Source of the DNA: Ctena decussata
Taxonomy: Eukaryota; Mollusca; Bivalvia; Lucinida; Lucinidae
Length of the DNA stretch: 64,000 bases
Direction of reading: 5' to 3'
Assembly: GCA_963989385.1 (NCBI GenBank)
Contig: OZ022498.1
Coordinates: 3,417,501-3,481,500 of the forward strand
A model generated the notes under the pieces. The model saw only the letters and a program-made list of their open reading frames with translations, was not told the DNA's origin and ran no database searches. Shown here piece after piece: positions 32,991-44,392 of the stretch. The translations under genes were made by a program, and so were the position numbers. Every line of letters starts with the position of its first letter. Position 1 is the stretch's first letter.

Positions 32991-34795
32991 CTTTAATCGT
33001 CTTAAACACTCTTAAATCGAATCGACATCTGGCTGCCAATTGCCAGTTCAGCAGATTTAGCGAATTGCATCTTCCTGCCTTTTGCCGATTTCCTATGAAG
33101 CATTAATCGTCTGAAACCCTCTCAAATCGAATTGGCATCTGACTGCTAATTGCTAGTTGCCAGTTCACAAGAATTTACGAAAAGGCATCTGGATGTCGTT
33201 TGCCGGTTTCTTATTTAGCTTTAATCGTCTTAAACACTCTCATACCGAATTGGCATCTGGCTGCCAGTTGACAATTCATAAATTTTTTCGAATTGGTATC
33301 TGTCTGCCTTTTGCCGGTCTCCTTTATAGCTTAAATTGTCTCAAACCCTCACAAATCGAATTGGCATCTGGCTGCCAGTTGCCGGTTGTCAGTTCAGAAG
33401 AATTAGCAAAATTGGCATCTGGCTGTCTTTCGCCGGAATTAATCGTCTGAAACGCTGTCAAATCGAATTGGAGTCTGACTGCCAGTTGCCAGTTCACAAG
33501 AATTGGCACCTGGATGTCGTTTGCCGGTTTCCTATTTAGCTGTAATCGGCATAAACCCTCTCTAATCGAATTGGCATCTGGCTGCCAGTTGCCAGTTGAC
33601 AATTCATAAAAAATTTCAAATTGGTATCCGGCTGCCGTTTGCCTGTTTCCTATGTAGCTTTAATCGTCTGAAACCCTATCAAATCGAATTGGCATCTGGC
33701 TGCCAGTTGCCAGTTGACAATTCTTAAACATTTTTGAATTGGTATCTGTCTGCCGTTTGCCGGTCTCCTATATAGCTTAAATCGTCTCAAACTCTCACAA
33801 ATCGAATTGGCATCTGGCTGCCTTTCTCCGGCTACCTATTTAACTTTAATTGTCTGAAACGCTGTCAAATCGAATTGGCATCTCACTGCTAGGTGCCAAT
33901 TCATATGAATTTGCGAATTGGAATCGGGCTGCCGTTTGTCGATGTCGCTGTTGATGTTGCTTTAATGGTCTGAAACCCTCAAATCGATTTGTCATTTGGC
34001 TGCCAGTTGCCAGTTTCTACTTGTAATTACATAAGAATTAGCGAATTGGCACCTGGATGTCGTTTGCCGGTTTCCTATTTAGCTGTTATCGGCATAAACC
34101 CTCTTAAATCGAATTGGCATCTGGCTGCCAGTTGCCAGTTGACAATTCATAAAAAAATTCGAATTGGTATCCGGCTGCCGTTTGCCGGTTTCCTATGTAG
34201 CTTTAATCGTCTGAAACCCTCTCAAATCAAATTGGTATCTGGCTGCCAGTTGCCAGTTGACAATTCATAAACATTTTCGAATTGGTATCTGTCTGCCGTT
34301 TGCCGGTCTCCTATATAGCTTAAATCGTCTCAAACTCTCACAAATCGAATTGGCATCTGGCTGCCAGTTGCCAGTTGTCAGTTCAGAAGAATTAGCGAAT
34401 TGGCATCTGGCTGCCTTTCTCCGGATACCTATTTAACTTTAATTGTCTGAAACGCTGTCAAATCGAATTGGCATCTTACTGCCAGTTGCCAATTCATATG
34501 AATTTGCGAATTGGAATCGGGCTGCCGTTTGTCGATGTCGATGTTGATGTTGCTTTAATGGTCTGAAACCCTCAAATCGATATGTCATCTGGCTGCCAGT
34601 TGCCAGTTTCAAGTTGTAATTACATAAGAATTAGCAAATTGGCACCTGGATGTCGTTTGCCGGTTTCCTATTTAGCTGTTATCGGCATAAACCCTCTCAA
34701 ATCGAATTGGCATCTGGCTGCCAGGTGCCAGTTGACAATTCATAAAATTTTTCAAAATTGGTATCCGGCTGCCGTTTGCCGTTTTCCTATGTAGC

Positions 34796-34921
34796 CCAGG
34801 GGTCGCAAGATCGATCCCCCGCTTCTTCGGTCTTTCGGATGAGACTTTAAACCGAGGTCCCGTCTCCATATGACCTCGTTGTTGGTGGGACGTTAAACCC
34901 GAGTTCACTCACTCACACCAA
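34796..34921. mobile_element. SINE fragment inserted in arm 2
   Basis: Contains a tRNA-like B box (GGTCGCAAGATCGATCCCCC), then TCGGATGAGACTTTAAACCG, and ends GGGACGTTAAACCCGAGTTC plus ACTCACTCAC. A 12-bp duplication of the array sequence TTCCTATGTAGC flanks it (34,784-34,795 and 34,922-34,933). It belongs to a different SINE family from the one at 5044 and is 5'-truncated. Confidence 0.8.
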
Positions 34922-37900
34922 TTCCTATGTAGCTTTAATCGTCTGAAACCCTCTCAAATCAAATTGGCATCTGGCTGCCAGTTGCCAGTTGACAATTTAT
35001 AAACATTTTCGAATTGGTATCTGTCTGCCGTTTGCCGGTCTCCTATATAGCTTAAATAGTCTCAAACCCTCGCAAATCGAATTGGCATCTGGCTGCCAGT
35101 TGCCAGTTGTCAATTCAGAAGAATTAGCGAATTGGCATCTGGCTGCCTTTCGCCGGATACCTATTTAACTTTAATTGTCTGAAACGCTGTCAAATCGAAT
35201 TGGCATCTTATTGCTAGTTGCCAATTCATAAAAATTTGCGAATTGGCATCTGACTGGCAGTTGCCAATTGTCAGTTCAGAAGAATTAGCGATTTGGCATC
35301 TGGCTGCCTTTCTCCGGATACCTATTTAACTTTAATTGTCTGAAACGCTGTCAAATCGAATTGGCATCTTACTGCCAGTTGCCAATTCATATGAATTTGC
35401 GAATTGGAATCGGGCTGCCGTTTGTCGATGTCGATGTTGATGTTGCTTTAATGGTCTGAAACCCTCAAATCGATTTGTCATCTGGTTGCCAGTTGCCAGT
35501 TTCAAGTTGTAATTGCATAAGAATTAGCGAATTGGCACCTGGATGTCGTTTGCCGGTTTCCTATTTAGCTGTTATCGGCATAAACCCTCTCAAATCGAAT
35601 TGGCATCTGGCTGCCAGTTGCCAGTTGACAATTCATAAAAATTTTCAAATTGGTATCCGGCTGCCGTTTGCCGGTTTCCTATGTAGCTTTAATCGTCTGA
35701 AACCCTCTCAAATCGAATTGGCATCTGGCTGCCAGTTGCCAGTTGACAATTCATAAACATTTTCGAATTGGTATCTGTCTGCCATTTGCCGGTCTCCTAT
35801 ATAGCTTAAATCGTCTCAAACCCTCACAAATCGAATTGGCATCTGGCTGCCAGTTGCCAGTTGTCAATTCAGAAGAATTAGCGAATTGGCATCTGGCTGC
35901 CTTTCGCCGGCTACCTATTTAACTTTAATTGTCTGAAACGCTGTCAAATCATCTTACTTCCAGTTGCCAATTCATAAAAATTTGCGAATTGGAATCGGGC
36001 TGCCGTTTGTCGATTTCGATGTAAATGTTGCTTTAATGGTCTTAAACCCTCTCTAATCGAACTGGCATCTTACTTCCAGTTGCCAATTCATAAAAATTTG
36101 CGAATTGGAATCGGGCTGCCGTTTGTCGATTTCGATGTAAATGTTGCTTTAATGGTCTTAAACCCTCTCTAATCGAATTGGCATCTGGCTGCCAGTTGCC
36201 AGTTGACAATTCATAAAAATTTTCAAATTGGTATCCGGCTGCCGTTTGCCGGTTTCCTATGTAGCTCTGAAACCCTCTCAAATCAAATTGGCATCTGGCT
36301 GTCAGTTGCCAGTTGACAATTCATTAAAATTTTCGAATTGGTATCTGGCTGCCGTTTGCCGCCGGTTTCCTATGTAGCTTTAACCCTCTGAAACCCTCTA
36401 AATCGAATTGGCATCTGACTGCCACTTGCCGGTTGCCAGTTCACAAGAATTTTCCAATTGGCCTCTGTATATCGTTTGCCGGTTTCCTATTTAGCTTAAA
36501 TCGCGTTGAACACTCTTAACTCTAATTGGCATCTGGCTGCCAGTTGCCAGTTGACAATTCATAAAATTTTTCGAATTGGCATCTTGTTGCCGTTTGCCAG
36601 TTTCCTATGTAGCTTTTATCGTCTTAAACCCTCAAACATCGAGTTAGGATCTGGCCGCCAGTTGCCAGTTGCCAATTCATAAAAGATTTCCAAATGGCAT
36701 CTGGCTTCTATTTTCCGGTATCTTTTGTAGCTTTAATCGTCTTAAACACACTCAAATGGAAAAGGCATCTGGCTGCCAGTTGCCAGTTGCAAATTCATAA
36801 AAAAGTCGAATTGGCATCTGGCTGCCGTTTGCTTGTTTCCCAAGTAGTTTAAATCATCTTCCACCCTCTCCAATCGAATTGGCATCAGGCTGCTAATTGC
36901 CAGTTGCCAGTTCGCAAGAATTTGCGAATTGGCATCTGGGTGTCGTTTGCCAATTACCAATTAAGCTTTAATTGGCATTAACCCTCTTAAAGCGAACTGG
37001 CATCTGAAGTTGACAATTCGTAAAAAATTTTCGAATTGGCATCTGGCTGCCGTTTACCGGTTTCCTATGTAACTTTATTCGTCTTTAACACTCTCAAATC
37101 GAATTAGCATCTGGCTGCCAGTTGCCAGTTGACAATCCCTAATATTTTCGAAATGGCATCTGGCTGCCGTTTGCCGGTTTCCTATGTAGCTTTAATCGTT
37201 TGAAACCCTCTCAGATCAAATTGGCATCTGACTGCCAGTTCCCAGCTGCCAGTTTACAAGAATTTGCGATTTGGCATCTGTATGTCGTCTGCCATTTGTT
37301 TTATTTAGCTTTAATCATCTTAAACACTCTCAAATCGAATTGGCGTCTTGCTGCCAGTTGCCAGTTTAGAATTCCTAAAAAATTTCGAATTTGCAGCTGG
37401 CTGCTTTTATCCAGTTTCTTGTGTAGCTTAAAATCGTCTTAAACACTCTCAAATCGAATTGGCATCTGGCTGCAAGTTGCCAATTCATAAAAAATTTCGA
37501 ATAGGCATCTGGCTGCAGTTTTCCGGTTTCCTATGTAGCTTAAATCGATTTAAACATTCTCAACTCGAATTGGCATCTGGCTGCCAGTTGCCAGTTGCCA
37601 ATTCAAAACAAAATTCGAATTGGCATCTGGCTGCCGTTTGTCGGTTTCCTATATAGCTTCAATCGTCTTAAGCCCTCTCAAATCGAACTGGCATCTGGCT
37701 GCTGCTTGCCAGTTGCCAATTCGCACGAATTAGCGAATTGGCATCTGGCTCCCCTTTGCCGGTTTCCTACATGGCTTAAATTGTCTTAAACACTCATGAA
37801 TCCAATTGGCAGTTGCCAGTCGCCAGCTCAGGAGAATTAGCGAATTGGCATCTGATTGCCGTTTGCCGGTTTTCTATGTAGCTTTAGTCATCTGATAACC

Positions 37901-38690
37901 TCTCAAATCGAATTGGCATCTGACTTCCAGTTGCCAGTTCAGGAGAATTAGCGAATTGGCATCTGGCTGCTGTTTGTCGATTTATTGTGTAGCTCTTATC
38001 GTCTGAAACCCTCTCAAATCGAATTGGCATCTGACTGTCAGTTGCCAGTTCACAAAAATTTGCGAATAGGCATCTGGATGTCGTTTGCCAGTTTCCTATT
38101 TAGCTTTTATCGTATTAAATACTCTCAAATCGAATTGGCATCTGGCTGCCAGTTGCCAGTTCAGTAGAATTAATGAATTGGCATCTGGCGGCCGTTTGCC
38201 GGTTTCCTGTGTAGCTATAATCATCTGAAACTTTTTCAAAGCGAATTGGCATCTGGCTGCCAGTTGCCAGTTTACAAGAATTTGCGAATTGACATCTGGC
38301 TGCCGTTTGCCGGTTTCCTATTTAGCTTAAAGCTGCTTAAATCCTCTCAAATCGAATTAGCACGTGGCTGCCATTTGCCAATTCACAAGAATTTGCGAAT
38401 TGGCATCTGGCTGCCAGTTGCCAGTTGCCAATTCACTAGATTTTGCGAATTGGCATCTTGATGCCGTTTGCCAGTTGCCTATTTACCTGGTATGCTCTAA
38501 AAAACCCTCGAGTCGAATTGGCTTCTAGCTGCCTGTTGCCAGTTGCCAATTCGCTTGAATTTGCGAATTGGCATGTGGCTGCCGTTTTCTAGTTACCTAT
38601 TCAGCTGTAAAAGCATCTCAAATCGAATTGGCATCTAGCTGCCAGTTGCATTTGCCAGTTCGCGAGAATTGGCGAATTGGCATCTAGAAT

Positions 38691-38764
38691 GTGAAGTTAG
38701 CTGCCATTTGCCAATTGCCGATTGAATAGGCAAATGGCAACTGGCAACTGGCAGCCAACTTCAC
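38691..38764. repeat. Right terminal hairpin of the foldback element
   Basis: GTGAAGTTAGCTGCC ... loop GATTGAATA ... GGCAGCCAACTTCAC. The top-strand loop is the same as in the left hairpin, although everything around it is inverted. Confidence 0.85.
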
Positions 38765-38770
38765 GAACAT

Positions 38771-39487
38771 TGAGAACTCGAGGACTAGAGGACAAACAGT
38801 GTAGATCCAGATGGGGCGGCTGGATTTACATTGTTTGCAAATATCTGAAAAGTGTTATAAACCTATGAACACAGTTGTGACTGTATATCAAATATAAAAA
38901 TTATGCAACGCTGATTCATTTATTATTTTTTATTTTTTTATTTTTATTATTATCTTCTTTATTTCAGATAAAAAATGATATTTGGACCGAAAGAATCGCC
39001 ATTTCAAGTTCTGGGAAACGCCTAAAATGTGAATACTCTGAGTTTCAAGTTTCACGGAAAATATCACATGAGCTACAGCTTTTGACAGATTCTGACAAAT
39101 TATCGTCTGCACTTATTTTGGTTGGTGGCCTTATTAAACAAAGAGCAACTGGAGATAATAAATCTTTACAGAACAACCTTTTTTCGACTTTCCCAAACAG
39201 GAATAGAGCTTGATTAATGAACTAGTATATATCATTATCCTTATAAGTTTGTTTGTTTGATAAGTTTTTCTGACCTAAGAAACCCAGTCTGTCTGGCCGA
39301 TAATTTCTGGCATAATTATTAGTGTACATGTTTGTGCAGACGACACCGGTCTATTTATCAAACAGTGAATTAACGCCATTAATTTGTTTGGGGTGATGCA
39401 GGGATTTCAGTCATAACTTCATTAAGCAATATGAAGCGAAAAGGTACCATGACAGATATCTGTCAGAACTGATGCGCTCCTAGCCTG
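38771..39487. other. Right flank of the foldback; no gene
   Basis: Contains a decayed hairpin module at 38,797-38,835 (ACAAACAGTGTAGATCCAGA ... TTACATTGTTTGC) and a T/A-rich run at 38,930-38,965. Otherwise nothing is recognised. Confidence 0.5.
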
Positions 39488-39665
39488 GCCCAGAGGTTAT
39501 TTCTCAAACTCAAAATAAAGCACACTGATTGGTTGCTTCCGAGCACATGCTCGGAAACAGCCAATCAGTGTGCTTTATTTTGAGTTTGAGTTGCTCGGAA
39601 GCAACCAATCAGTGTGCTTTATTTTGAGTTTGAGATTATTCTCAAGTTTTATAACCTCGAACCCT
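39488..39665. mobile_element. Palindromic element with three related arms
   Basis: Arm 1, CAAACTCAAAATAAAGCACA ... TTGGTTGCTTCCGAGCA, is followed by its inverse, and then by a second inverse copy ending in TTTGAG. The outer AGAGGTTATTTCTCAA is answered by TTCTCAAGTTTTATAACCTC. It looks like a MITE with one arm duplicated. Confidence 0.65.
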
Positions 39666-40399
39666 GGTTTAGCCTGTCCCCCATAATGCCTTGACGGGAT
39701 GGGTGCATCATAGATTAGAACTACACTAATGCGCTCTTTGCATACGCGGTTGGCATTATATGACCAAGCATGCTCAGATGGGGACGCCTCATCGGACTCT
39801 ACACTGTTTCAACTTCAAATTCAACTTTTGGCATTCTTGGCGCTTTAAGATAATTCGATTTTCTATGTCATGTGGTCATGCAGAGATACGTTCTGATACG
39901 TGCAAAGTATTCTGACGTCAGAGCAAATCAGCAATGCTGTTTCGAGCGCGGTCCACAAGTGTAGTGAATCATTAACAACTACATTGTTGGTTTTGTCGTG
40001 TCGCGGCTCATTTTATTTGTTTGGCTAAAAGTTAGTTTTGACACATAATATTCTCCAAAATGCTTGTAATTCCAACTGGAAAGTAATTTTGGAGATACTG
40101 TGTGATATGTCATAAAACATTTTTTGTTTTCATAGACTGGAGATAAAATCTGTAAGACATACTTTTACATAGAAGTACATCTTGCACAAACATGTTTGTT
40201 GCTACCGTTGAACCATAAAGTTCACCAATATTTTATGCATCGATTAATAAAACCTAGAGGAAATCTAAAAAAGAAAACGGGAAGAAACTTTTAAAAATGT
40301 TTCATTTCACTTCCGTGCACAAAAGCCCATTTTCCGAAACCCATATATACCCTAGTAAAATCATCAACACGAGGTACCTGGTAACATGTAAGATCTGTA
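39666..40399. other. Spacer with two repeat remnants
   Basis: A decayed hairpin module (GGACTCTACACTGTTTC near 39,794) and a solo right end of the GAGCC family at 39,970-40,009 (ACATTGTTGGTTTTGTCGTG then TCGCGGCTCA). No coding signal. Confidence 0.6.
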
Positions 40400-40730
40400 C
40401 ACTGTAAAAAAAACCCGAAGAGTTTACGGTAAAGAACAAGGCAGCTGGGGCCGTATTCATAAAACGACTTAAGTCGTTGCTATGCTGTTGCTAAAGCTAA
40501 ATTTCTTTGAAGGAGATTCCCTACAACTATGAAATTTGCTCTGGAGGAACAGTCTTACAAAGACTGTTCCTCCAGACCAAATTTCATAGTTGTAGGGAAT
40601 CTCCTTTATAGATATTTAGCCTTAGCAACAGCATAGCAACGACTTAAGTGGCTTTATGAATACGGCCCCTGGTTGCCAGACCCGTTCACCATAAAATGTA
40701 TGGGATAGTACTGTAACCTTTATATTGAAG
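40400..40730. mobile_element. CACTGTAAAAA element, second copy, interrupted
   Basis: Left end CACTGTAAAAAAAACC with AGAGTTTACGGTAAAG. Its GGCAGCTGG / CTGGTTGCCAG core (contiguous in the copy at 27,901) is split by the MITE at 40,446-40,671. The right end is decayed. Confidence 0.5.
40446..40671. mobile_element. GGGGCCGTATTC palindromic MITE, copy 2
   Basis: TGGGGCCGTATTCATAAA ... TTTATGAATACGGCCCCT, very similar to 16,512-16,738 over its whole length. It sits inside the CACTG element, so it is younger than that. Confidence 0.85.
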
Positions 40731-40827
40731 AAAACGACTGCATTGCATAAAACCGTACTTTAATCCCAAATTTATTTCTGTGTAGCCTATCAATATAATC
40801 TATGAGGATATTAAATGTGGATTCTAA

Positions 40828-41118
40828 AATAGTGTGCCTATAAAATCCGTGTTTTATTCTGCAACAATTCACTGTTTCGGAGCGCGTGAGTCTAATTGCT
40901 GACGTCACTGGCAATTACTGAGGTAATTTTATGACGTTTTGAGACGTTATACTGTGTAACGTCTCTTTTTCTAAAATCGCCATCAAAAAACGTATATTTA
41001 TCTTAGATACAGATAAGAATATCGGCAGGAACATGAACGCACAGGCAGGATGGTTGGGAGAATTTGAATGAAAAGAATACATTTTCAGTGTTTTTGAGTG
41101 TTAGAGTTATACCAGTAT
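40828..41118. repeat. ~290-bp dispersed repeat, copy 1
   Basis: Shares TTTTATTCTGCAACAATTCA, TCTAATTGCTGACGTCACTG and TTTTGAGACGTTA, and later GAATTTGAATGAAAAGAATA-like sequence, with 44,095-44,392 in the same orientation. It carries a small GACGTTTTGAGACGTTA ... TAACGTCTC hairpin. Family unknown. Confidence 0.65.
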
Positions 41119-42283
41119 TCAAACATTTAGAGATATGCAAAAAAAAAATTACCTGGCTCATAAGAGGATTTTAAAAAAAATAATCTGGCCTCAAAAGTAA
41201 GTGAAAAAAATAACCTGGCACCACCCAAAATTTCAAAAAAAAAATATAGTCTGCAGATAATTCCATTTGAATTGAGTTTTTATAATGTCTCTGGCTTCTG
41301 GGGACTGCACCCCCCCCCCCCCACCCCGCCTCAGACCCCCCAATTTTATAGTAATATTTTAATATTATCTACAAATCTACAATTGGCCCCCGCATGTGCA
41401 TACATTTACAAAAACATCCTATACAACATTCACATGCATGTATTATTGATCTGCCACATTACTAAGTAAATGTTTCCGCTAAAACTGAATTGAAAAAGAG
41501 TCACAATACGGGCTTCTGAGTGCGTGTTTGAAGAATGTGAATACATTGTATTAAGGTAAATACACTGTTTTTTTTTTTTTGGACAAAGCCATTATGGCAA
41601 AATAAACACTCTAAAAGGCAAAAGTCCTAAAATAAAAAACCCTTATTTTTATCATCATCCCTAGTTTTTCTCTATTGTTTCCAGTCGTAAAATTGCCATT
41701 AAAACTGGGAAATTGCTTTGGCTTCTGGGGGGCATTGCCCCACATACACCCTTTGTTAACTTCAAAGCACAGAACTTTCAGCCATTTTATCAACTGGCAT
41801 TCATGTGACACTATCAGTAAGTATTTATCAAACTTTCTAAAGTGCAAATAAAGCATGTTTGGGCATATGATTGGGCTAGAAAAAAACCTTTAATTCCTTA
41901 TGTTAGCCCTAAAACTTTGCCAAAATAGCCCTAATTTTTGGCCTAAATATCCCTAATTTAAGGCCTAATTTTTTGCCAAACTCATACAGGGATGTTTGTA
42001 TCTGTACCTTAGATGAAGAGAGTAACATGCTCTAGGCTCTGGTTTGCAAAAGCAAGCTAAGCCATGCCCTTTAATAGGCTGGTTAAAGACAGCACCATGT
42101 TCTTTTTGTGAGAAAAAAAGGTGTAAAAATTACTGATGTGGGCAAAATAAAAGGATGTTAAGGTCAAGTAAACAAGGATCTGATAGTTCAGCCTATAAAA
42201 TTAAAAAAATTAACCTGTTTGAGTTAGTTAGTAAAAAAAATAAAATAGCTCCCTCAAGGTGAAAAAGTTTCCAGAGGCCAGAG

Positions 42284-42321
<38 letters not shown>

Positions 42322-42482
42322 AGAATATCAAATGGTCGGTCTCTTAGACGACTGCTGCAAAACTGAACCAAAATTTGTTCAAACCCGTTTTATAAATTGT
42401 TTACACTGCAAAATGCAGTGAAATGCATAGGGAAAATTAAATTGTTTTCAGACTTCCATCGTCTCGTTAGTTTGATTTTTCA
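41119..42482. other. Low-complexity spacer, poly-C at 42,284-42,320
   Basis: A-rich and CCTGGC-containing simple stretches, a C-run at 41,309-41,323 and a ~37-base C-run at 42,284-42,320. Two parts share a CTTCTGGGG(G/A) motif (41,287 and 41,722). No coding signal. Confidence 0.6.
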
Positions 42483-43065
42483 CATTAACAGTGGAATTCT
42501 CAATATGTTACCTAAGCGCTTTCGTCTTTCGGCTTCTTCGGGGGTTTCAAACAATAAAAAATAGAAACAATAAGCAAAAATATTTACATTTCGAGAAAAA
42601 TATAAGATAAGCTCATAAAAACAAAAATGAACAAAATATTCCCCTTAGTAGGGACCATGCAGTTCAAATTATGAAAACAAAATGGCTGCCCACGCTAAAT
42701 GTTATGCACATGTCTTGCCAGTGTGTCTTGCACATATACAAGTGTCAACACAACGCTACAACAATCAAATTTTAAAATACGGGTATGTACAAGAGTCAAG
42801 TCTCGCTGTTTTGCAGCTTGTGAAACTGCATTACAACTGAGGTAGTGTTTGGTGGGTTGTTGGTTGTGTTGGATTCGATGGTCCTACAAGACGGCGCATT
42901 CGTCCCTACGAAGTTTAACATTGTATGGGGAGAGGAACCAAAACAAGGAATGCCGCACCTGCTGCAAGCGCAGCAGGCTCTCCACTATCTTCTGAAGAAA
43001 AAAACCTCTGAAGAAGCTGAAAGGTGAAAGCGTTTAGGTAACCACTGAGAATTGCACTGTTAATG
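42483..43065. mobile_element. 583-bp inverted-repeat element
   Basis: The left end CATTAACAGTGGAATTCTCA and GTTACCTAAGCGCTTTCG, then CTTTCGGCTTCTTCGGGGG, is answered by CCTCTGAAGAAGCTGAAAGG, TGAAAGCGTTTAGGTAAC and GAGAATTGCACTGTTAATG. Inverted repeats are about 62 bp. A 60-codon frame (42,845-43,027) runs into the right repeat and resembles nothing known. Confidence 0.7.
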
Positions 43066-43368
43066 ATTATCTCTCCATTTATAACCAGTTTTAAATCAGG
43101 TTTGAACCCCGAGTGGATCCAGTGCTACCGAAATATTGTGTTCGTTAGCTGTATTTCCCAAAATCCTATAATATATATGTAATTGCCATCTACAGATGAG
43201 CGTAATCTTTGTCACTTTCTCATCAACTCATCCGAAAAAGAGACGGATTTCGTAAACTTTACACTTCTTTATCTACCAGCTTAACCGTTTGTTTCCTTGT
43301 TTTCTTGACAATTATTCGAAGTTTGTGAAAACATGAGAGACATTGTGCGATCTTAAAGCCACAGAAAG
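43066..43368. other. No recognisable feature
   Basis: Spacer between the 583-bp element and a hairpin module. No gene or repeat is seen. Confidence 0.45.
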
Positions 43369-43560
43369 GAAAGTAGTTAAATTGGCAAACAGCATAGATC
43401 CAGATAAGGCGGCTCATGATGAGCCGCCTTATCTGGATCTACACTGTTTGTCTGCTGATCTATGAATTCCAACTATGATATAGGTTAAACGAAATATATC
43501 TTTTTTAATTTTGCAGACGCAAATTTTGTCGTCTGCTTTTTTTTTTTTTTTTTTTTTTTG
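43369..43560. mobile_element. Decayed relative of the CTCTTTCGGCGCC MITE
   Basis: Has AGTTAAATTGG, then a very well kept hairpin module (CAAACAGCATAGATCCAGAT, AAGGCGGCTCATGATGAGCC, ATCTGGATCTACACTGTTTG at 43,387-43,451) and a later GCAGACGCAAATTTTGTCGTC palindrome like the CAGACGAC pair of the intact family, followed by a T-run. The ends are lost. Confidence 0.5.
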
Positions 43561-44094
43561 CCCTTTAATTATTAAGTGCCTAATGTCATCTCAGGTCACT
43601 GGCGCCTATTTTACCCTATATACGTTCGAAAGTAATCAGATTTCATGACATGATCCGGGCCCTGCCAGTCTGTTTTACGAGTAATCAAAGCCCGTCCGAA
43701 GAGAAATTCTTTTTATGTCCAATTTCCAATTTCCTTCCGATCGGACTATCATGGATCGCTCTAAAATGAGTTAATATAGGCCTAGATTATATAAGAACTG
43801 GTGTTGATAAGAGTCTATATACATGTACATTCGAATGTTTAGAGTACTTTGTTGTAAAATCAGTCCGACCAGCTGACCGACCTATCCACCACCTACTTCC
43901 AAATAAGCGTATCTCTTATATGCCACTTGGCAGGCTATTTTAATATGCCTGCATGGGGGAAAAAGGTCAAAGTAATAAAGACCCCTCACTCTTTTTGGTG
44001 GCCTGTGTGACCCTGATCATACTGCTCCTACTGATTTAGGGCCTACACTGTTTATATTAACCCAGAAGTTTTATTCTCATAACGTATTCTAACA
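43561..44094. other. No gene recognised
   Basis: Contains a scrap of the hairpin module (GGGCCTACACTGTTTA near 44,040). Nothing else is supported. Confidence 0.45.
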
Positions 44095-44392
44095 CAGTGC
44101 GCCTATGGAAGCAATGGAAAGTTTCCGTGTTTTATTCTGCAACAATTCACTGTCTCAGGGCGCGCGAGTCTAATTGCTGACGTCACTGGCATTACTGACG
44201 TAATTTTGTGACGTTTTGAGACGTTAGATGGTGTAACGTCTCTTTTTTCTTTCTTTCTAACATTGCCACAAAAACGTACATTTACCTTAGATACAGTTAA
44301 GAATATTGGCGGGATCATGAACGCGCTGGCAGGAAGGTTGGGAGAGTTTGAATGAAAAGAATATTTTTGCAGCGTTTTTGAGTGCTAGAATC
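44095..44392. repeat. ~290-bp dispersed repeat, copy 2
   Basis: Direct-orientation copy of 40,828-41,118, similar across its length, and followed immediately here by a palindromic element. Confidence 0.65.

Larger units (their letters stand above)
31195..38690. repeat. Arm 2: inverted tandem array of the ~118-bp unit
   Basis: Same unit as arm 1 in reverse (CAAATCGAATTGGCATCTGG, CTGCCAGTTGCCAGTTG, CTGCCGTTTGCCGGTTTCC, TATGTAGCTTTAATCGTC). About 60 copies. A five-unit higher-order block with TCGGGCTGCCGTTTGTCGAT and GTTGATGTTGCTTTAATGG recurs near 33,930, 34,520 and 35,410. A single ~116-bp unit is duplicated almost exactly at 35,951 and 36,067. Confidence 0.92.
20921..38770. mobile_element. 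Giant foldback element with ~7.4-kb inverted arms of tandem repeats
   Basis: Bounded by a perfect 9-bp direct repeat TGAGAACTC (20,912-20,920 and 38,771-38,779). The ends are exact inverted repeats for 42 bases, starting ATGTTCGTGAAGTTGGCTGC, and stay about 90% identical over at least 210 bases in the same unit order. Each arm is a tandem array of a ~118-bp unit, and the arms face each other across a 2.8-kb centre. Long TIRs made of tandem repeats with 9-bp duplications recall Drosophila FB elements and Mutator-like elements; that link is inference. No transposase is recognised, so it would be non-autonomous. Confidence 0.85.

Noticed and set aside
21875..38461. Many 60-126-codon frames across the foldback arms (with recurring SNWHLTASCQ- or NRQTAAGCQF-type strings)
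   Set aside because: They are translations of the 118-bp repeat, occur in several frames and on both strands, and change with unit phase. No start context or codon bias supports expression.
42845..43027. 60-codon frame ending KKKTSEEAER
   Set aside because: Its 3' part is the inverted repeat of the 42,483-43,065 element; no homology recognised.
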